Source of the DNA: Deltaproteobacteria bacterium HGW-Deltaproteobacteria-2
Lineage (GTDB): Bacteria; Desulfobacterota; Syntrophia; Syntrophales; Smithellaceae
Length of the DNA: 64,000 nucleotides
Direction: 5' to 3'
Assembly: GCA_002840505.1 (NCBI GenBank)
Contig: PHBC01000001.1
Span: forward strand, 623,901-687,900
Each line of letters begins with the position of its first letter. The first letter of the stretch is position 1. This document shows, in pieces, positions 36,123 through 43,036 of the stretch. The notes beneath the pieces are model-generated. The model did no database searches and was not told the DNA's origin. It saw nothing but the letters and a program-made list of their open reading frames with translations. The position numbers and the translations under genes were made by a program.

Positions 36123-36146
36123 TAAAAAAGTGGGCATGGGCCCACT
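36123..36146 (-). promoter_or_regulatory. Terminator hairpin in the rimP leader (attenuator candidate)
   Basis: AGTGGGC (36129-36135) and GCCCACT (36140-36146) form a perfect seven-base-pair stem with an ATGG loop; on the minus strand it is followed by TTTTTT, ending about 15 bases before the rimP ATG. A premature terminator at this position fits the attenuator described upstream of rimP-nusA-infB operons in many bacteria. It could instead merely end a tRNA-Gly transcript. Confidence 0.7.
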
Positions 36147-36330
36147 CATCAATTCATATCGATGGTTTGAAAAATAGCTACCACACTATAATTGGCAATG
36201 CAAGTATTATTTCTACGGTCTAAAAGCTGCTAAGTGGTTAATCACGGGGACAAATATCCCCCTCCGCTAACTAACGATTCATATAGTCAGTGAGTTTTAT
36301 TTACCCTGCTATGCTGGATAATTCGTCCAG

Positions 36331-36372
36331 CAAGTTTCAACACGCTACGCTTCTGAAACTTGGGACTCATTA
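36331..36372 (-). repeat. Constant-loop hairpin, copy D
   Basis: On the minus strand: TAATGAGTCCCAAGTTTCAG, loop AAGCGTAGCGTG, TTGAAACTTGC. The stem AAGTTTCA/TGAAACTT differs from other copies, but the loop and the TAATGAGTCCC lead are close to copy A at 7.94 kb. It abuts the CCA end of tRNA-Gly. Confidence 0.65.
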
Positions 36373-36373
36373 A

Positions 36374-36448
36374 TGGAGCGGGCGACCGGGCTCGAACCGG
36401 CGACGTCCAGCTTGGGAAGCTGACATTCTACCACTGAATTACGCCCGC
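36374..36448 (-). tRNA. tRNA-Gly (anticodon CCC), CCA encoded
   Basis: A 75-base cloverleaf on the minus strand. Acceptor GCGGGCG/CGCCCGC (7 bp), D-arm ATTC-AGTGGTA-GAAT, anticodon arm TCAGC-TTCCCAA-GCTGG giving anticodon CCC, T-arm GCCGG-TTCGAGC-CCGGT, discriminator T followed by CCA in the DNA. It reads GGG glycine codons. Hairpin repeats flank it on both sides within a few bases. Confidence 0.95.
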
Positions 36449-36451
36449 TCT

Positions 36452-36535
36452 TTAATGACACTCCAATTCCGAAAGCGAAGCGCAGCGGAATTGGAGTGTG
36501 GAATTATCCCTGAGCGAAGCGAATGGGATTTGAGA
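36452..36535 (+). repeat. Constant-loop hairpin, copy E
   Basis: TAATGACACTCCAATTCCG, loop AAAGCGAAGCGCAG, CGGAATTGGAGTG: a perfect 12-bp stem around the family loop, followed by a decayed second unit (ATTATCCCTGAGCGAAGCGAATGGGAT). It lies immediately 5' of tRNA-Gly. Confidence 0.65.
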
Positions 36536-36552
36536 CTCGCTGATAGTGAGAT

Positions 36553-36617
36553 TAAGCTGGAGCAATCATGTTGATTGCTCCAAAACATTTCGGTTCAAGC
36601 TACAAGCTTGAACCAGC
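36553..36617. repeat. Two adjacent perfect hairpins
   Basis: TGGAGCAATCA-TGT-TGATTGCTCCA (11-bp stem, 3-base loop) is followed within about ten bases by GGTTCAAGCT-ACA-AGCTTGAACC (10-bp stem, 3-base loop). Neither has a U-run in either direction. They lie between hairpin copy E and the second MITE-like repeat in the 720-base non-coding gap 36109-36828. Confidence 0.7.
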
Positions 36618-36630
36618 AAAATATTGCCAT

Positions 36631-36809
36631 TTAATATCCTCCGCTGGCGGAGGTGTCCCGATGAATCATCGGGACGGAGGTGGATAAAATTCACGTAATG
36701 CGTAACTGACCAATGCTAGGTATGTCTCAAAAATTTCCACCCCCTGCCCCCGCCAGCGGGGGACATTACTCATTACGTACAATTAATATTTGCAATTGCG
36801 ACACAGTCT
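36631..36809. repeat. MITE-like dispersed repeat, copy 2
   Basis: It matches 3428-3590 over nearly its whole length. The left end TTAATATCCTCCGCTGGCGG is inverted at the right as CCGCCAGCGGGGGACATTAC, giving terminal inverted repeats of about 23 bases. The inner stem here is TCCCGATGA...TCATCGGGA, different from copy 1 but again self-complementary. It ends about 20 bases before the stop of the Pif1-like gene. Confidence 0.78.
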
Positions 36810-36828
36810 CGAAGGCGTGAATTACATC

Positions 36829-38424
36829 TCAGTGATTTTTTACGGATTCATCATCCGGTGCTATACAGATTTCCAGAATCCGATCCACGTTAAAGACGCG
36901 TTTTTGATTGCGCTCCAGGCAATAGGCTCCCAATCCCAAAAACGAATGTCCGTTGTATTCCATATCTTCTATCACCACCGGCCGGATTATCCGTTTTGAT
37001 TTTTCATCTTTTGCTTTAAGATAAACAATCTCGACGGTTTGTTTTTCTTTAATCGCCGCGGCCAGCATCTTAAGTTTATCCTCGCGGCTGCAGGTAAGCG
37101 CGGCTTTGGCGTACTGCATGCCGGTTAAAAATTTGACCACCTGCCAATCCATCATAATATGATTTTTCTTTAAGGGTTGTTTCAGGACGATACCTTCCAG
37201 AGTTGTGCAGCGGGAGAGAGCCACATACATCTGCCCATGAGCGAAAGTGCCGCGTCCCACGTCAATGACAACCTTTTCAAATGTTTTACCCTGGCTTTTG
37301 TGAATGGTCACGGCAAAAGCCAGCCGCACCGGATACTGGCGGAAAGACCCGACCTCTTCCGAGCGCAGTTCCTCATTTTTGAGAAAGAATTTATAGATTT
37401 TCCAAGTGTACGGAGAAATTTGCACCGTTTCACCATTATCCAGTTCGGCCACGATTACATCTTCTCCGTCATCGTCCTTTTCAAATTTTTTCACCTTGCC
37501 GATTGTTCCGTTAATCCACTGCCCGTAGGAATCGTTATTTAGCATCATAATCTGCGCGCCTTTTTTAAGTTTCAAATCGACCGCTGTCGGCATGGATTCT
37601 TTGCCGAACTCTCCGTCAACCAGACCTTGCGCTTTCCATATTTTGCCGGGCAACTGAGCCAGCCGGTTTTCATTTATCAGATCAGACATATCGTTTGTGC
37701 TGGTCAGCGAAATATAAAATTCATCGGCAGAAACTTCAAAAGAAGGATTACAGCGCTGATTGAACAGAGCAATATCCTCATCCGTGATGGAGTTATTGCG
37801 GATAGTGTTGAGCAGGCGGACAAATTCCTCATCCTTCTGGCGATAAACTTTTCCCAATTCGATAAATTCCAGTTCCAACTGCGGGAATACTTTGGCGCTA
37901 AAGAAAAACGGACTGGCATAATGCGAACGGAATATTTCCCGCTCCGCACTGGAAACCACCGGCGGCAACTGATAAAAATCGCCGATAAAAATCATCTGCA
38001 CGCCGCCGAAAGGGCGTTTGGAATCGGGGCCGTTCAGCCGCAGAAATTTATCAACACAGTCCAGCAGATCAGCCCGCACCATGGAGACTTCATCAATAAT
38101 AATGGTTTTTAACTTTTTGTAGATAGATGTCTTTTCTTTGCCGGTTGCCTTTTTTCTCTTAATGGCGGCCACAGTAACATTGGGTTTGAAATGGAAAAAA
38201 GAATGAATTGTCTGCCCGCCCACATTAACGGCGGCAACGCCCGTCGGCGCCAGAATAACGGCGTTTTTTTCCGTGTTGTCGCGGAAGTAATTCAGCAGAG
38301 TTGATTTGCCGGTGCCGGCCCGACCCGTGATGAAGATATTTTTATCCGTCTCTTCCATTATATGCAGTGCGCTCTGGAACTCAGGATTGAAATCTATTTC
38401 GACGGGTTTGGATTTTTTTGTCAT
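36829..38424 (-). CDS. Pif1-family helicase with C-terminal WYL domain
   Basis: 531 residues. Superfamily 1B helicase core: Walker A GRAGTGKST (34-42), APTGVAAVNVGGQTIHSFF, Walker B IIDEVSM, GDFYQLPPV, VYRQ, and motif VI region TIHKSQGKTFEKVVID...YVALSRCT. From about residue 455 a WYL-type domain follows: AAAIKEKQTVEIVYLKAKDE, RIIRPVVIED, FLGLGAYCLERNQKRVFNVDRI. Pif1 helicases unwind DNA 5'-3', including G-quadruplexes and R-loops; the WYL module probably binds nucleic acid or a ligand. Transcribed away from the plus-strand accessory island and next to the repeat-rich tRNA region. Confidence 0.9.
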   Translation of the reverse strand: MTKKSKPVEIDFNPEFQSALHIMEETDKNIFITGRAGTGKSTLLNYFRDNTEKNAVILAPTGVAAVNVGGQTIHSFFHFKPNVTVAAIKRKKATGKEKTSIYKKLKTIIIDEVSMVRADLLDCVDKFLRLNGPDSKRPFGGVQMIFIGDFYQLPPVVSSAEREIFRSHYASPFFFSAKVFPQLELEFIELGKVYRQKDEEFVRLLNTIRNNSITDEDIALFNQRCNPSFEVSADEFYISLTSTNDMSDLINENRLAQLPGKIWKAQGLVDGEFGKESMPTAVDLKLKKGAQIMMLNNDSYGQWINGTIGKVKKFEKDDDGEDVIVAELDNGETVQISPYTWKIYKFFLKNEELRSEEVGSFRQYPVRLAFAVTIHKSQGKTFEKVVIDVGRGTFAHGQMYVALSRCTTLEGIVLKQPLKKNHIMMDWQVVKFLTGMQYAKAALTCSREDKLKMLAAAIKEKQTVEIVYLKAKDEKSKRIIRPVVIEDMEYNGHSFLGLGAYCLERNQKRVFNVDRILEICIAPDDESVKNH

Positions 38425-38583
38425 TGTTTTTCCCGCTATTTAATGTGCCAGACAATAAGCACTTATTACGCAATACTTCAATAATAATTCTTTGATTTTA
38501 AATAAATATTCGTGTAAAAAATATATCGTTCAAAAAAAAGAGTTTGTTTCAAGACGGTATATAAAGTAACACGTATATTAATT

Positions 38584-38590
38584 GTTAGGG
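38584..38590 (+). other. attC-like core (GTTAGGG) at the left boundary of the cassette-like region
   Basis: GTTAGGG fits the GTTRRRY recombination core of integron attC/attI sites except in its last base and lies 11 bases upstream of the ATG of the next gene, the spacing typical of gene cassettes. The rest of an attC (left arm) is not recognisable upstream. A seven-base match alone is weak; it gains weight from the two better sites downstream. Confidence 0.35.
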
Positions 38591-38601
38591 TAAAATAACC
38601 T

Positions 38602-39216
38602 ATGAACGATGACATGATTAAATATTGTAAATGTATGGAAGAAATTAAAAAAAGAACTCATGCAATTACTACTATACTTAATAAAAAATACTCCACGGCA
38701 TATCAAGCCACAAATAGAGAATTTTGCTGCCTTCAAATTCGCAAAATACTAGAATTAATTGCATTGGCCTCTATAGCCGCTAATAAAACAGAATACGCAA
38801 AACAATATAATAAATTTTTTAGTCATTGGAAAGCGAAGAAAATTCTTGAAGATATTGAAAAAATTAACCCACAGTTTTACCCAGTTCCTAGTAAGCAAGT
38901 TATTGATAATACTACTGGCAAAGTATCAGAACTTATATTAATCGAAAGTGGTTTCCTGACAAAGGAAGAATTTCCTTATGTTTACGATAAATGTAGTGAA
39001 GTTATTCATTCTTCAAATCCATATGGTTCATTAGTTAACTTAGACGAGTTTGATAATTTAGTTCCTGAATGGAATGCAAAAATAATTAAGCTGCTCAATC
39101 ATCATCAAATTCAGCTAATAGATAGTCATTTACAACTATGGGTATTAATGAAGTCAAAAGATGATGGTAAAGTTCATGTTTCTTTAATGCATAATTTAAC
39201 AAAAAACGAACCATAA
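38602..39216 (+). CDS. Hypothetical protein in a cassette-like unit
   Basis: 204 residues, strongly AT-rich compared with its neighbours and on the opposite strand from the flanking core genes. It is mostly helical, with no signal peptide or membrane helix. Notable segments are FCCLQIRKILELIALASIAAN and YDKCSEVIHSSNPYG (128-142), a Cys-x4-His-x2-Asn-Pro pattern reminiscent of the conserved histidine of some HEPN-like helical proteins, though the usual arginine is absent. It starts 11 bases after GTTAGGG and ends at a degenerate attC-like stretch. I do not recognise the family; a defence or regulatory role would be speculation. Confidence 0.7.
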   Translation: MNDDMIKYCKCMEEIKKRTHAITTILNKKYSTAYQATNREFCCLQIRKILELIALASIAANKTEYAKQYNKFFSHWKAKKILEDIEKINPQFYPVPSKQVIDNTTGKVSELILIESGFLTKEEFPYVYDKCSEVIHSSNPYGSLVNLDEFDNLVPEWNAKIIKLLNHHQIQLIDSHLQLWVLMKSKDDGKVHVSLMHNLTKNEP

Positions 39217-39275
39217 CAAGATCAATACACCCGATCGCTACGCTCCGGCTGATTTTTTCGTAAATAAGGTTAAGG
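39210..39275 (+). other. Degenerate attC-like site 1
   Basis: CCATAAC near the stop of the hypothetical gene and GTTAAGG at 39269-39275 are complementary at six of seven positions and about 60 bases apart, the layout of attC outer cores. The central CCGATCGCTACGCTCCGG can form a small hairpin. The inner arms pair poorly, so this is a tentative site. The flavin-reductase-like gene starts 10 bases after it. Confidence 0.4.
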
Positions 39276-39285
39276 TCTTGTCCGT

Positions 39286-39828
39286 ATGAAAAAACTGAAC
39301 CTAAATAAAGCTTTTACATTGATAGAGTCGGGGCCTGTTGTCCTTATCACAACAAATGATGGGAAGAAAAATAACATCATGACGATCTCGTGGACAATGG
39401 TTTTGGATTTCACGCCAGTATTTGCCATAACCACCGGAGAGTGGAATTATTCCTTCGCTGCCCTTCGGAAAACAAAGGAGTGTGTTATTGCAATTCCTAC
39501 GGTGGACATGCTTGATAAAGTCGTTGGAATAGGAACATGCTCCGGTGCCGATACGGATAAATTTGCCAAATTCAGGCTGACACCCGTGAAGGGTAAAAAA
39601 GTCAAAGCGCCATTGATAAAAGAATGTCTGGCGAATATCGAGTGTAAGGTCATCGACATAGTCAAAAAACACAATATTGTCGTTCTGGAGGCCGTTGCAG
39701 CATACTTTGACTCCTCACGCAAAGAGAAACGAACTATTCACGCAGTTGGTGATGGCACATTTATCGTAGATGGGCGCAAGCTAAACCGAAAAAAAATGAT
39801 GGCATCCAAAATTCCAAATGTTCTCTAA
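39286..39828 (+). CDS. Flavin reductase-like (FMN-binding split-barrel) protein
   Basis: 180 residues of the flavin-reductase domain family (DIM6/NTAB type). The N-terminal half has ALIESGPVVLITT-like strands, NIMTISWTMVLDFTPVFAITTG and FAALRKTKECVIAIP, and the later GTCSGADTDKF is the family's small GxxSGxxxDKF motif. Such proteins bind FMN and reduce it, or act on quinone-like substrates. It is positioned as a gene cassette, starting 10 bases after one attC-like core and followed by a well-formed attC. Small flavoproteins are frequent integron cargo. Substrate unknown. Confidence 0.83.
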   Translation: MKKLNLNKAFTLIESGPVVLITTNDGKKNNIMTISWTMVLDFTPVFAITTGEWNYSFAALRKTKECVIAIPTVDMLDKVVGIGTCSGADTDKFAKFRLTPVKGKKVKAPLIKECLANIECKVIDIVKKHNIVVLEAVAAYFDSSRKEKRTIHAVGDGTFIVDGRKLNRKKMMASKIPNVL

Positions 39829-39900
39829 ACATAAACTACATGCAATGGCTTACGTTGTCGCTGAATCTTATTCGTCAGGATTGCGCTGCCTGCACAGCAC

Positions 39901-39959
39901 GCCTAACAAGTCGCTCAAGCGGAACGCACTACGCGCGACCGCTTAACTCCGGTGTTAGC
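39901..39959 (+). other. attC recombination site (59-base element)
   Basis: GCCTAAC at 39901-39907 begins the site and GTTAGC at its end (39954-39959) closes it. Between them AAGTCGCTCAAGCGG and CCGCTTAACTCCGG are near-complementary (TCAAGCGG against CCGCTTAA), with a GC-rich loop ACGCACTACGCGCGA. The arrangement, spacing and wording closely match integron 59-base elements. About 17 bases later the next plus-strand gene begins. Confidence 0.78.
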
Positions 39960-39976
39960 ATAAAGAGGAACTTCCG

Positions 39977-40393
39977 ATGAAATGGTCAAGGGCTTTCGCA
40001 ACATGGTTCTTTATTGCGGTTGCAGAATCAATCCATGGAATTTTCCGAAGGATCTTTATATTACCAATGATAGGCGACTTACGAGCGCACCAAGTTGGCA
40101 TGCTGGTCGGATGTCTCATCATTTTTGCCATTGCATGGGCTTGTATACGTTGGATAGGTGCGAAAACGTTTTCTGAACAGTTAAAGGTTGGTGCGTTCTG
40201 GATGGTGCTCATGGCCATTTTTGAGGTGAGCCTCGGTTTGGCGTTTGGCTATTCGCAGGAGCGCATTTTCTCCGACTATAACGTAGTAGAGGGCCGGCTC
40301 ATGATCTTTGGAATGATGTTCATGCTATTCGCCCCTGCGCTTGCGGCAAAGACGCGTGGCTTCAGCGCGCATTCCGTTAACAATTCACTGTAA
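39977..40393 (+). CDS. Small integral membrane protein of unknown function (gene cassette)
   Basis: 138 residues with four predicted membrane helices (about 6-24, 39-60, 70-92 and 105-123) joined by short loops (RRIFILPMIGDLRAHQ, RWIGAKTFSEQ, YSQERIFSDYNVVEGR). AGAGGAAC precedes the ATG, which is 17 bases after the attC core; its last codons overlap the next attC-like site. I do not recognise a named family with certainty; membrane proteins of this size and shape are common in environmental cassette arrays. Base composition is more GC-rich than the first cassette, as expected for independently acquired cassettes. Confidence 0.75.
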   Translation: MKWSRAFATWFFIAVAESIHGIFRRIFILPMIGDLRAHQVGMLVGCLIIFAIAWACIRWIGAKTFSEQLKVGAFWMVLMAIFEVSLGLAFGYSQERIFSDYNVVEGRLMIFGMMFMLFAPALAAKTRGFSAHSVNNSL

Positions 40394-40439
40394 GCGCGCC
40401 GGCCCTGACGGGCCGCGGCCTGAGCTCAAACGTTGTGGG
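40375..40439 (+). other. attC-like site 3
   Basis: The right half GGCCTGAGCTCAAACGTTGTGG closely resembles canonical attC right arms ending in AACGTTRRRY. The left half (CGTTAACAATTCACTGTAAGC) overlaps the end of the membrane-protein gene, and GGCCCTGACGGGCC forms the apical hairpin. Arm complementarity is imperfect. No attC follows the next genes, so this may be the right end of the array. Confidence 0.6.
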
Positions 40440-40488
40440 TCGAGATAAATATAGTAATGCATGATATGAGCAGGAAAAGGAGTAAGCC

Positions 40489-41376
40489 ATGCCTAATGTG
40501 ACAGCTAATGGAATCCAAATTGAATATGATACTTTCGGTGACAGTTCATTTCCTGCATTATTATTAATTGCAGGTAATGGTGCTCAACTGTTATTTTGGG
40601 AGGTCGAATTCTGCGAGTTGTTAGTAAAAAAAGGTTACTATGTGATTCGGTTTGACAACCGGGATGCCGGTCTTTCGACAAAATTTGAAGAAGCAGGAAT
40701 TCCTGACTTTCCGGCTGCAATCAAAGCTTTAATGGCAGGTAAGCCTGTGGAATCAGCATATACTCTTGACGATATGGCAGATGACGCCGTTGGTTTGCTT
40801 AATGCTTTAGGCATCGAGAAGGTGCATATATGCGGCGCCTCCATGGGCGGTATGATAGCTCAGGTTATCGCCTATCGACATCCAAAACATGTTCTGAGTC
40901 TGACTTCAATAATGTCGACTACAGGAAATCCTGATCTTCCACAGGCGAAACCGGAAACAATAGCTGCTCTTCTAGCGCCTGCACCTGCGGAACGCAAAGC
41001 TTTTGTTGAACATATGATGAATATATGGCGGAAGATTTGGAGTCCCGGATTTCCATTTGAGGAAACCAGAGCTCGAACGTTTATGGAAAAAAGCTATGAT
41101 CGTTCATACTACCCGCAGGGAATGGCACGTCAAAACATAGCCCTTCTTGCCAATGGCGATAGAAGACCATCGCTTTCAACAATTGCTGTTCCAACACTTG
41201 TAATTCATGGGGCTGACGATCCGCTGATACCGGTCGAGGGAGGAAAAGATACAGCTTACGTAATACCGGGAGCAAAATTATTGATAATTAATGGAATGGG
41301 GCATGACATGCCAAAAGGGGTTTGGGCCCAAATGGTAGACGCCATTTCTAAGAATGCTGTGCAAGCCAACCTTTGA
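40489..41376 (+). CDS. Alpha/beta-hydrolase (esterase-like)
   Basis: 295 residues with the alpha/beta-hydrolase fold. The nucleophile elbow is GASMGG with S118; the oxyanion segment is AGNGAQ, the acid is in HGADDPL and the histidine in GMGHDMP. RFDNRDAGLST and the cap-region length resemble the aclacinomycin methyl-esterase (RdmC)-like group. AGGAAAAGGAG precedes the ATG. It lies 50 bases after attC-like site 3 but has no attC of its own. The natural substrate is unknown. Confidence 0.87.
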   Translation: MPNVTANGIQIEYDTFGDSSFPALLLIAGNGAQLLFWEVEFCELLVKKGYYVIRFDNRDAGLSTKFEEAGIPDFPAAIKALMAGKPVESAYTLDDMADDAVGLLNALGIEKVHICGASMGGMIAQVIAYRHPKHVLSLTSIMSTTGNPDLPQAKPETIAALLAPAPAERKAFVEHMMNIWRKIWSPGFPFEETRARTFMEKSYDRSYYPQGMARQNIALLANGDRRPSLSTIAVPTLVIHGADDPLIPVEGGKDTAYVIPGAKLLIINGMGHDMPKGVWAQMVDAISKNAVQANL

Positions 41377-41405
41377 AATAAATAGAAATAAAGGAGGGAA
41401 ACGAT

Positions 41406-41855
41406 ATGATTTTAGACACACTTGAGAATGCACACCGATATCTTAGCTTGCACAAGGGGTTTGCAAAAGCATTTGATTTTCTTCTGCGCCCGGATCTGAA
41501 GGAACTGCCGGTAGAGAAATATGAGATAGACGCAGAGAGCATCTATGCGATGGTATCTAAGGATCATGGCCGCAGGAAAGAGGATGCCCTGCTCGAAACA
41601 CATGAAAAATACATTGATATACAATTGGTCCTGACAGGGATCGATGAGATGGGATGGAAGCCCAAGTCATTGTGTAAACATCCATTCGGGAAATACGATC
41701 AAAAAAATGATGAGCAGATTTTTACGGACGAACCGGATGCCTGGATATCAACTAAAAGTGGAACGTTTGTGATTTTCTTCCCGGAAGATGCGCACATGCC
41801 ACTGATCTCTTCAGGCCAGATCCACAAAGTCGTTGTAAAGATCGCCGTTAAATGA
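41406..41855 (+). CDS. YhcH/YjgK/YiaL (DUF386) family protein
   Basis: 149 residues of a cupin-like beta-barrel family whose best-studied member, NanQ/YhcH, opens or anomerises sialic acid. Conserved HEKYIDIQLVLTG and FVIFFPEDAHMP carry the metal-binding Glu and His residues; HKVVVKI ends the barrel. AGGAGGG is positioned before the ATG. The gene is followed after only three bases by the GNAT gene, so the two are probably co-translated. No sialic-acid genes are in the window, so the sugar substrate is unclear. Confidence 0.87.
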   Translation: MILDTLENAHRYLSLHKGFAKAFDFLLRPDLKELPVEKYEIDAESIYAMVSKDHGRRKEDALLETHEKYIDIQLVLTGIDEMGWKPKSLCKHPFGKYDQKNDEQIFTDEPDAWISTKSGTFVIFFPEDAHMPLISSGQIHKVVVKIAVK

Positions 41856-41858
41856 AAG

Positions 41859-42350
41859 ATGCCGAATTTTAAAATACGCACCTGCACACAAGAAGATACA
41901 GGAATATTAACAGAGACCATCCGGAAAGCATTTCGGGATGTGGCCGAGCGTTTCGGCCTGACACCGGATAACGCCCCTCGCCATCCATCCAACTGCACGA
42001 ATAACTGGATCAGGTACGACATTGAACGAGGCGTCATATATTTCGTTCTGGAAATAGAAAACAAAGTTATCGGTTGTGTAGCTTGCGAAAAGGCAAGCTC
42101 AAATGTATGCTATCTGGAGAGGCTGGCCGTTCTTCCCGAGCACAGACAGAAAGGCATAGGCAAAGCTCTGGTTAATCACGTGTTGTCAAAAGCCGGAGAA
42201 CTCGGGGCCAATGGCGTCAGCATTGGAATAATTGCCGAGCATATTGAACTGAAGAAATGGTACAAAAAAATTGGATTCACCGAGGGAGGAAGCAGGAAAT
42301 TTCTCAATCTACCTTTTCTCGTTACCTTCATGTCTTATAAGTTGCCGTAA
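41859..42350 (+). CDS. GNAT-family N-acetyltransferase
   Basis: 163 residues. The acetyl-CoA pyrophosphate loop is LPEHRQKGIGKALV, preceded by the beta-4 strand YLERLAVL and followed by ANGVSIGIIAEHIELKKWYKKIGF, the usual C-terminal GNAT half. The ATG is three bases after the stop of the YhcH-type gene, without its own clear ribosome-binding site, which implies coupling. The acceptor cannot be predicted. The plus-strand location and neighbours mark it as accessory. Confidence 0.87.
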   Translation: MPNFKIRTCTQEDTGILTETIRKAFRDVAERFGLTPDNAPRHPSNCTNNWIRYDIERGVIYFVLEIENKVIGCVACEKASSNVCYLERLAVLPEHRQKGIGKALVNHVLSKAGELGANGVSIGIIAEHIELKKWYKKIGFTEGGSRKFLNLPFLVTFMSYKLP

Positions 42351-42424
42351 AAACAGGAATATTATACGAAACGAAGGTTAAAAGAATTGTATTAATATCA
42401 ATGATTTTATGATAATAATTAAGC

Positions 42425-42607
42425 ATGATTAAAAAAATAGTCCATAAAAAAAATCTTAACAACAAACAATCTGCGCAGGATGATCTCTCGTACTGGTTGA
42501 GCCGTCCGGCAGAAGAACGTGTTGCCACCGTGGATTATCTAAGAAAGCAATATTATGGAAGCACAGAAAGACTTCAAAGAATTGCTCGAGTTATTCAACG
42601 GGCATAA
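42425..42607 (+). CDS. Small protein partner of the overlapping nucleotidyltransferase
   Basis: 60 residues with a Lys/Asn-rich N-terminus and then a helical block: LSYWLSRPAEERVATVDYLRKQYYGSTERLQRIARVIQRA. This YWLSRP...RRQYYG...RLQR pattern is a small conserved protein usually encoded immediately before nucleotidyltransferases of the DUF6036/AbiEii-like kind. The two genes here overlap by 53 bases. A toxin-antitoxin-like pair is plausible, with this as the small regulator, but I infer it from gene arrangement only. The ribosome-binding site is poor. Confidence 0.65.
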   Translation: MIKKIVHKKNLNNKQSAQDDLSYWLSRPAEERVATVDYLRKQYYGSTERLQRIARVIQRA

Positions 42608-43001
42608 AGTTGAATACATGATTGTCGGCGCTTATGCCCTCGCATTTTATGGAGTGCCGCGTTTTACCGCTGATATTGATATCTTTGTACATTCTTCACC
42701 CGAGAACGCCAGAAAAATCCTTTCTGCCCTCGCTGATTTTGGTTTCAGCTCTCTGAACCTGACAATTGAAGATTTTCAGAATCCTAACGCGGTTGTTCAA
42801 CTCGGCGTTCCTCCTGTTCGTATTGATATAATAACTTCAATAACCGGAGTCACATGGGAAGATGCGGACAAAGGAAAGCAGGAAGGTTTATACGGAGATG
42901 TTCCTGTGCATTTCCTTGGCAAGGAACAATACATAACCAACAAACGGGCAACCGGCCGTAAAAAAGACCTTGCCGACCTCGAATCTCTTGGCGAAGAATA
43001 A
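42555..43001 (+). CDS. DUF6036-like nucleotidyltransferase
   Basis: 148 residues with the pol-beta nucleotidyltransferase core: YMIVGAYALAFYGVPRFTADIDIFV gives the GxxA...DxD metal site (D40, D42), and VRIDIIT supplies the third aspartate (D91). It lacks the long C-terminal domain of AbiEii, so it is a minimal nucleotidyltransferase. Relatives add nucleotides to tRNA or proteins as toxins, or silence HEPN partners. It overlaps the small gene upstream by 53 bases and ends the plus-strand island. Confidence 0.8.
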   Translation: MEAQKDFKELLELFNGHKVEYMIVGAYALAFYGVPRFTADIDIFVHSSPENARKILSALADFGFSSLNLTIEDFQNPNAVVQLGVPPVRIDIITSITGVTWEDADKGKQEGLYGDVPVHFLGKEQYITNKRATGRKKDLADLESLGEE

Positions 43002-43036
43002 TTTAAAGTAAATCCTAACAAAAAGAAGGCTTTGCT

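Noticed and set aside
36553-36617. Tandem perfect hairpins as transcription terminators
   Set aside because: Neither hairpin is followed by a U-run on either strand, so they are reported as repeats.
41406-42350. YhcH-type and GNAT genes as additional integron cassettes
   Set aside because: The junctions at 41377-41405 and 41856-41858 contain no attC-like sequence; the two genes are almost contiguous and look like a small operon instead.
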